Positions 62,969-64,000 of a DNA stretch of 64,000 nt are shown one piece after another; within the stretch, counting starts at the first letter, position 1; every line of letters begins with the position of its first letter. Origin of the DNA: Ekhidna lutea. GTDB taxonomy: Bacteria; Bacteroidota; Bacteroidia; Cytophagales; Cyclobacteriaceae. The DNA is taken from contig NZ_FZPD01000005.1 in the NCBI RefSeq assembly GCF_900188325.1, positions 1 to 64,000 on the forward strand, in the 5' to 3' direction. Under the pieces are notes generated by a model that ran no database searches, was not told where the DNA came from, and saw nothing but the letters and a program-made list of their open reading frames with translations. A program made the translations under genes and the position numbers.

Positions 62969-64000
62969 ATGAAATTTTTGCAGAAAAAATTTGATCAGTT
63001 AAAACCTCTTTTTGAAAAAGGAGGGAAATTCGAAAAGTTCTATCCTATCTATGAGGGTCACAGAACCATATTTTTTGCTCCCGACATAATTACCGGAAAA
63101 AAAGGAGCTCAAATAAAAGACGCAACTGACCTGAAGCGCTTAATGATGACGGTTATCATTGCCATGATTCCTTGTCTGATTTTCGGAATGTGGAATGTTG
63201 GACATCAACATTTTATTGCAACCGGAGTAGAAGCCACTCTTTTGGACAAGTTTTGGATCGGAATACTTAAAGTAGTTCCAATTATAGCAGTATCATACGG
63301 TGTTGGTCTTTTAACGGAGTTTACATTCTGTGTGATTTACCAAAGACCAGTTGAAGAAGGCTTCTTAGTGACGGGGATGCTGATCCCACTAGTCATGCCT
63401 GCAACCATACCACTATGGCAGGTTGCGATGGCTACAGTTTTTGCTGTGGTAATTGGAAAAGAAGTTTTTGGCGGTACAGGAATGAATATTTTGAATGTGG
63501 CATTGACCGCCAGGGTGTTCCTGTACTTCGCGTATCCATCACAAATCTCAGGAGATGTATGGACGTATTTAGGAGATAAAACTCCGGTAGACGGATTTTC
63601 AGGAGCAACAATCCTTGCATACGGTGCAGAAGCAGCTGCAAACAATACAAATATGATGGAATTGGCTGCAGGCCATTGGTATTCAGGCATGTTCGATTTT
63701 TGGAATATGTTCATGGGTATTATCCCGGGAAGTATCGGTGAAACATCTGTTTTGATGTGTTTGATTGGTGCGATAGTGTTGATAGCAACAGGGGTAGGCA
63801 GCTGGAAAATAATGTTGAGCGTAGTACTTGGAACATTGGCGATGGGCGGACTGTTCAACTTGACAGGAGGTAATAGCTTTATGGAAATGCCAGCTCATTA
63901 TCACTTGGTGATTGGAGGTCTGGCTTTCGGTGCAGTGTTTATGGCCACAGACCCTGTTAGCGCAGCGCATACAGAAACAGGCAAATGGATTTATGGATTC
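62969..64000 (+). CDS. nqrB: Na+-translocating NADH:quinone reductase subunit B (3' end outside window)
   Basis: The 344 codons present run to the window edge. The start is the ATG at 62969 (MKFLQKKFDQLKPLFEKGG). Several membrane segments are seen (LMMTVIIAMIPCLIFGMW, VPIIAVSYGVGLLTEFTFCV, TVFAVVIGKEVFGGTGMNIL). The flavin-attachment motif is seen in VDGFSGATILAYG, whose Thr carries covalent FMN in NqrB. The gene continues beyond 64000. Confidence 0.95.
   Translation, partial: MKFLQKKFDQLKPLFEKGGKFEKFYPIYEGHRTIFFAPDIITGKKGAQIKDATDLKRLMMTVIIAMIPCLIFGMWNVGHQHFIATGVEATLLDKFWIGILKVVPIIAVSYGVGLLTEFTFCVIYQRPVEEGFLVTGMLIPLVMPATIPLWQVAMATVFAVVIGKEVFGGTGMNILNVALTARVFLYFAYPSQISGDVWTYLGDKTPVDGFSGATILAYGAEAAANNTNMMELAAGHWYSGMFDFWNMFMGIIPGSIGETSVLMCLIGAIVLIATGVGSWKIMLSVVLGTLAMGGLFNLTGGNSFMEMPAHYHLVIGGLAFGAVFMATDPVSAAHTETGKWIYGF

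Overview
The window is chromosomal DNA of a member of the Bacteroidota, most likely a marine Cytophagales-type bacterium (inference). The sequence evidence is: two long surface proteins ending in the gliding-motility-associated (type B) sorting domain of the type IX secretion system (T9SS), a PorP/SprF protein, DUF3822 beside coaD, a murein cluster with PASTA-type FtsI, Na+-translocating NADH:quinone reductase genes, and several -7 boxes of the Bacteroidota form TAnnTTTG. No tRNA, rRNA or CRISPR array was recognised.

Layout. 1-3.7 kb: 3' part of a giant repetitive T9SS adhesin. 4.0-12.4 kb: tightly overlapping operon of PorP/SprF, a TPR-PD40-OmpA protein, a PKD-OmpA-like protein, an unknown secreted protein and a beta-propeller sensor histidine kinase. 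12.5-19.2 kb: accessory zone with small ABM, YciI and DUF5678 proteins, a YefM/YoeB toxin-antitoxin pair with a TGTACA operator, a DUF4386 membrane protein, a secreted caspase-like protease, a truncated SRPBCC gene, a vanadium haloperoxidase-like lipoprotein and an AraC regulator broken by an in-frame TGA.

19.2-36 kb: the division and cell wall (dcw) cluster mraZ-rsmH-ftsL-ftsI-murE-mraY-X-murD-ftsW-murG-murC-ftsQ-ftsA-ftsZ. X is a small unrecognised gene coupled to both neighbours. An array of MraZ-type GTGGG-N5-GTGGG boxes precedes the cluster. Unusually, several gaps, and even the rsmH coding sequence, carry dispersed palindromic or interspersed repeats. 36-45.2 kb: housekeeping genes (FkbM-type methyltransferase, pyrE, two NUDIX hydrolases, coaD, DUF3822, DUF1573, YggS, GH3, LysE, PlsC-like). 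45.4-47.1 kb: a secreted thioredoxin-like protein with an operator-like palindrome at its promoter, and a small lipoprotein.

47.2-51.8 kb: a 123-bp near-identical copy of the 3' end of an FtsX/MacB permease gene lies about 2.1 kb from the intact gene in the same orientation. Between the copies sit a REP-associated tyrosine transposase (RAYT), bounded by inverted hairpin repeats, and a CoiA-like zinc-finger/nuclease gene. This is the most island-like part of the window. 51.9-55.4 kb: succinate dehydrogenase sdhCAB. 55.6-58.8 kb: a second T9SS type B surface protein and a DCC-family oxidoreductase. 58.9-61.5 kb: fabD, a 50-codon lipoprotein ORF, cmk and ispH. 61.6 kb to the end: nqrA and the 5' part of nqrB.
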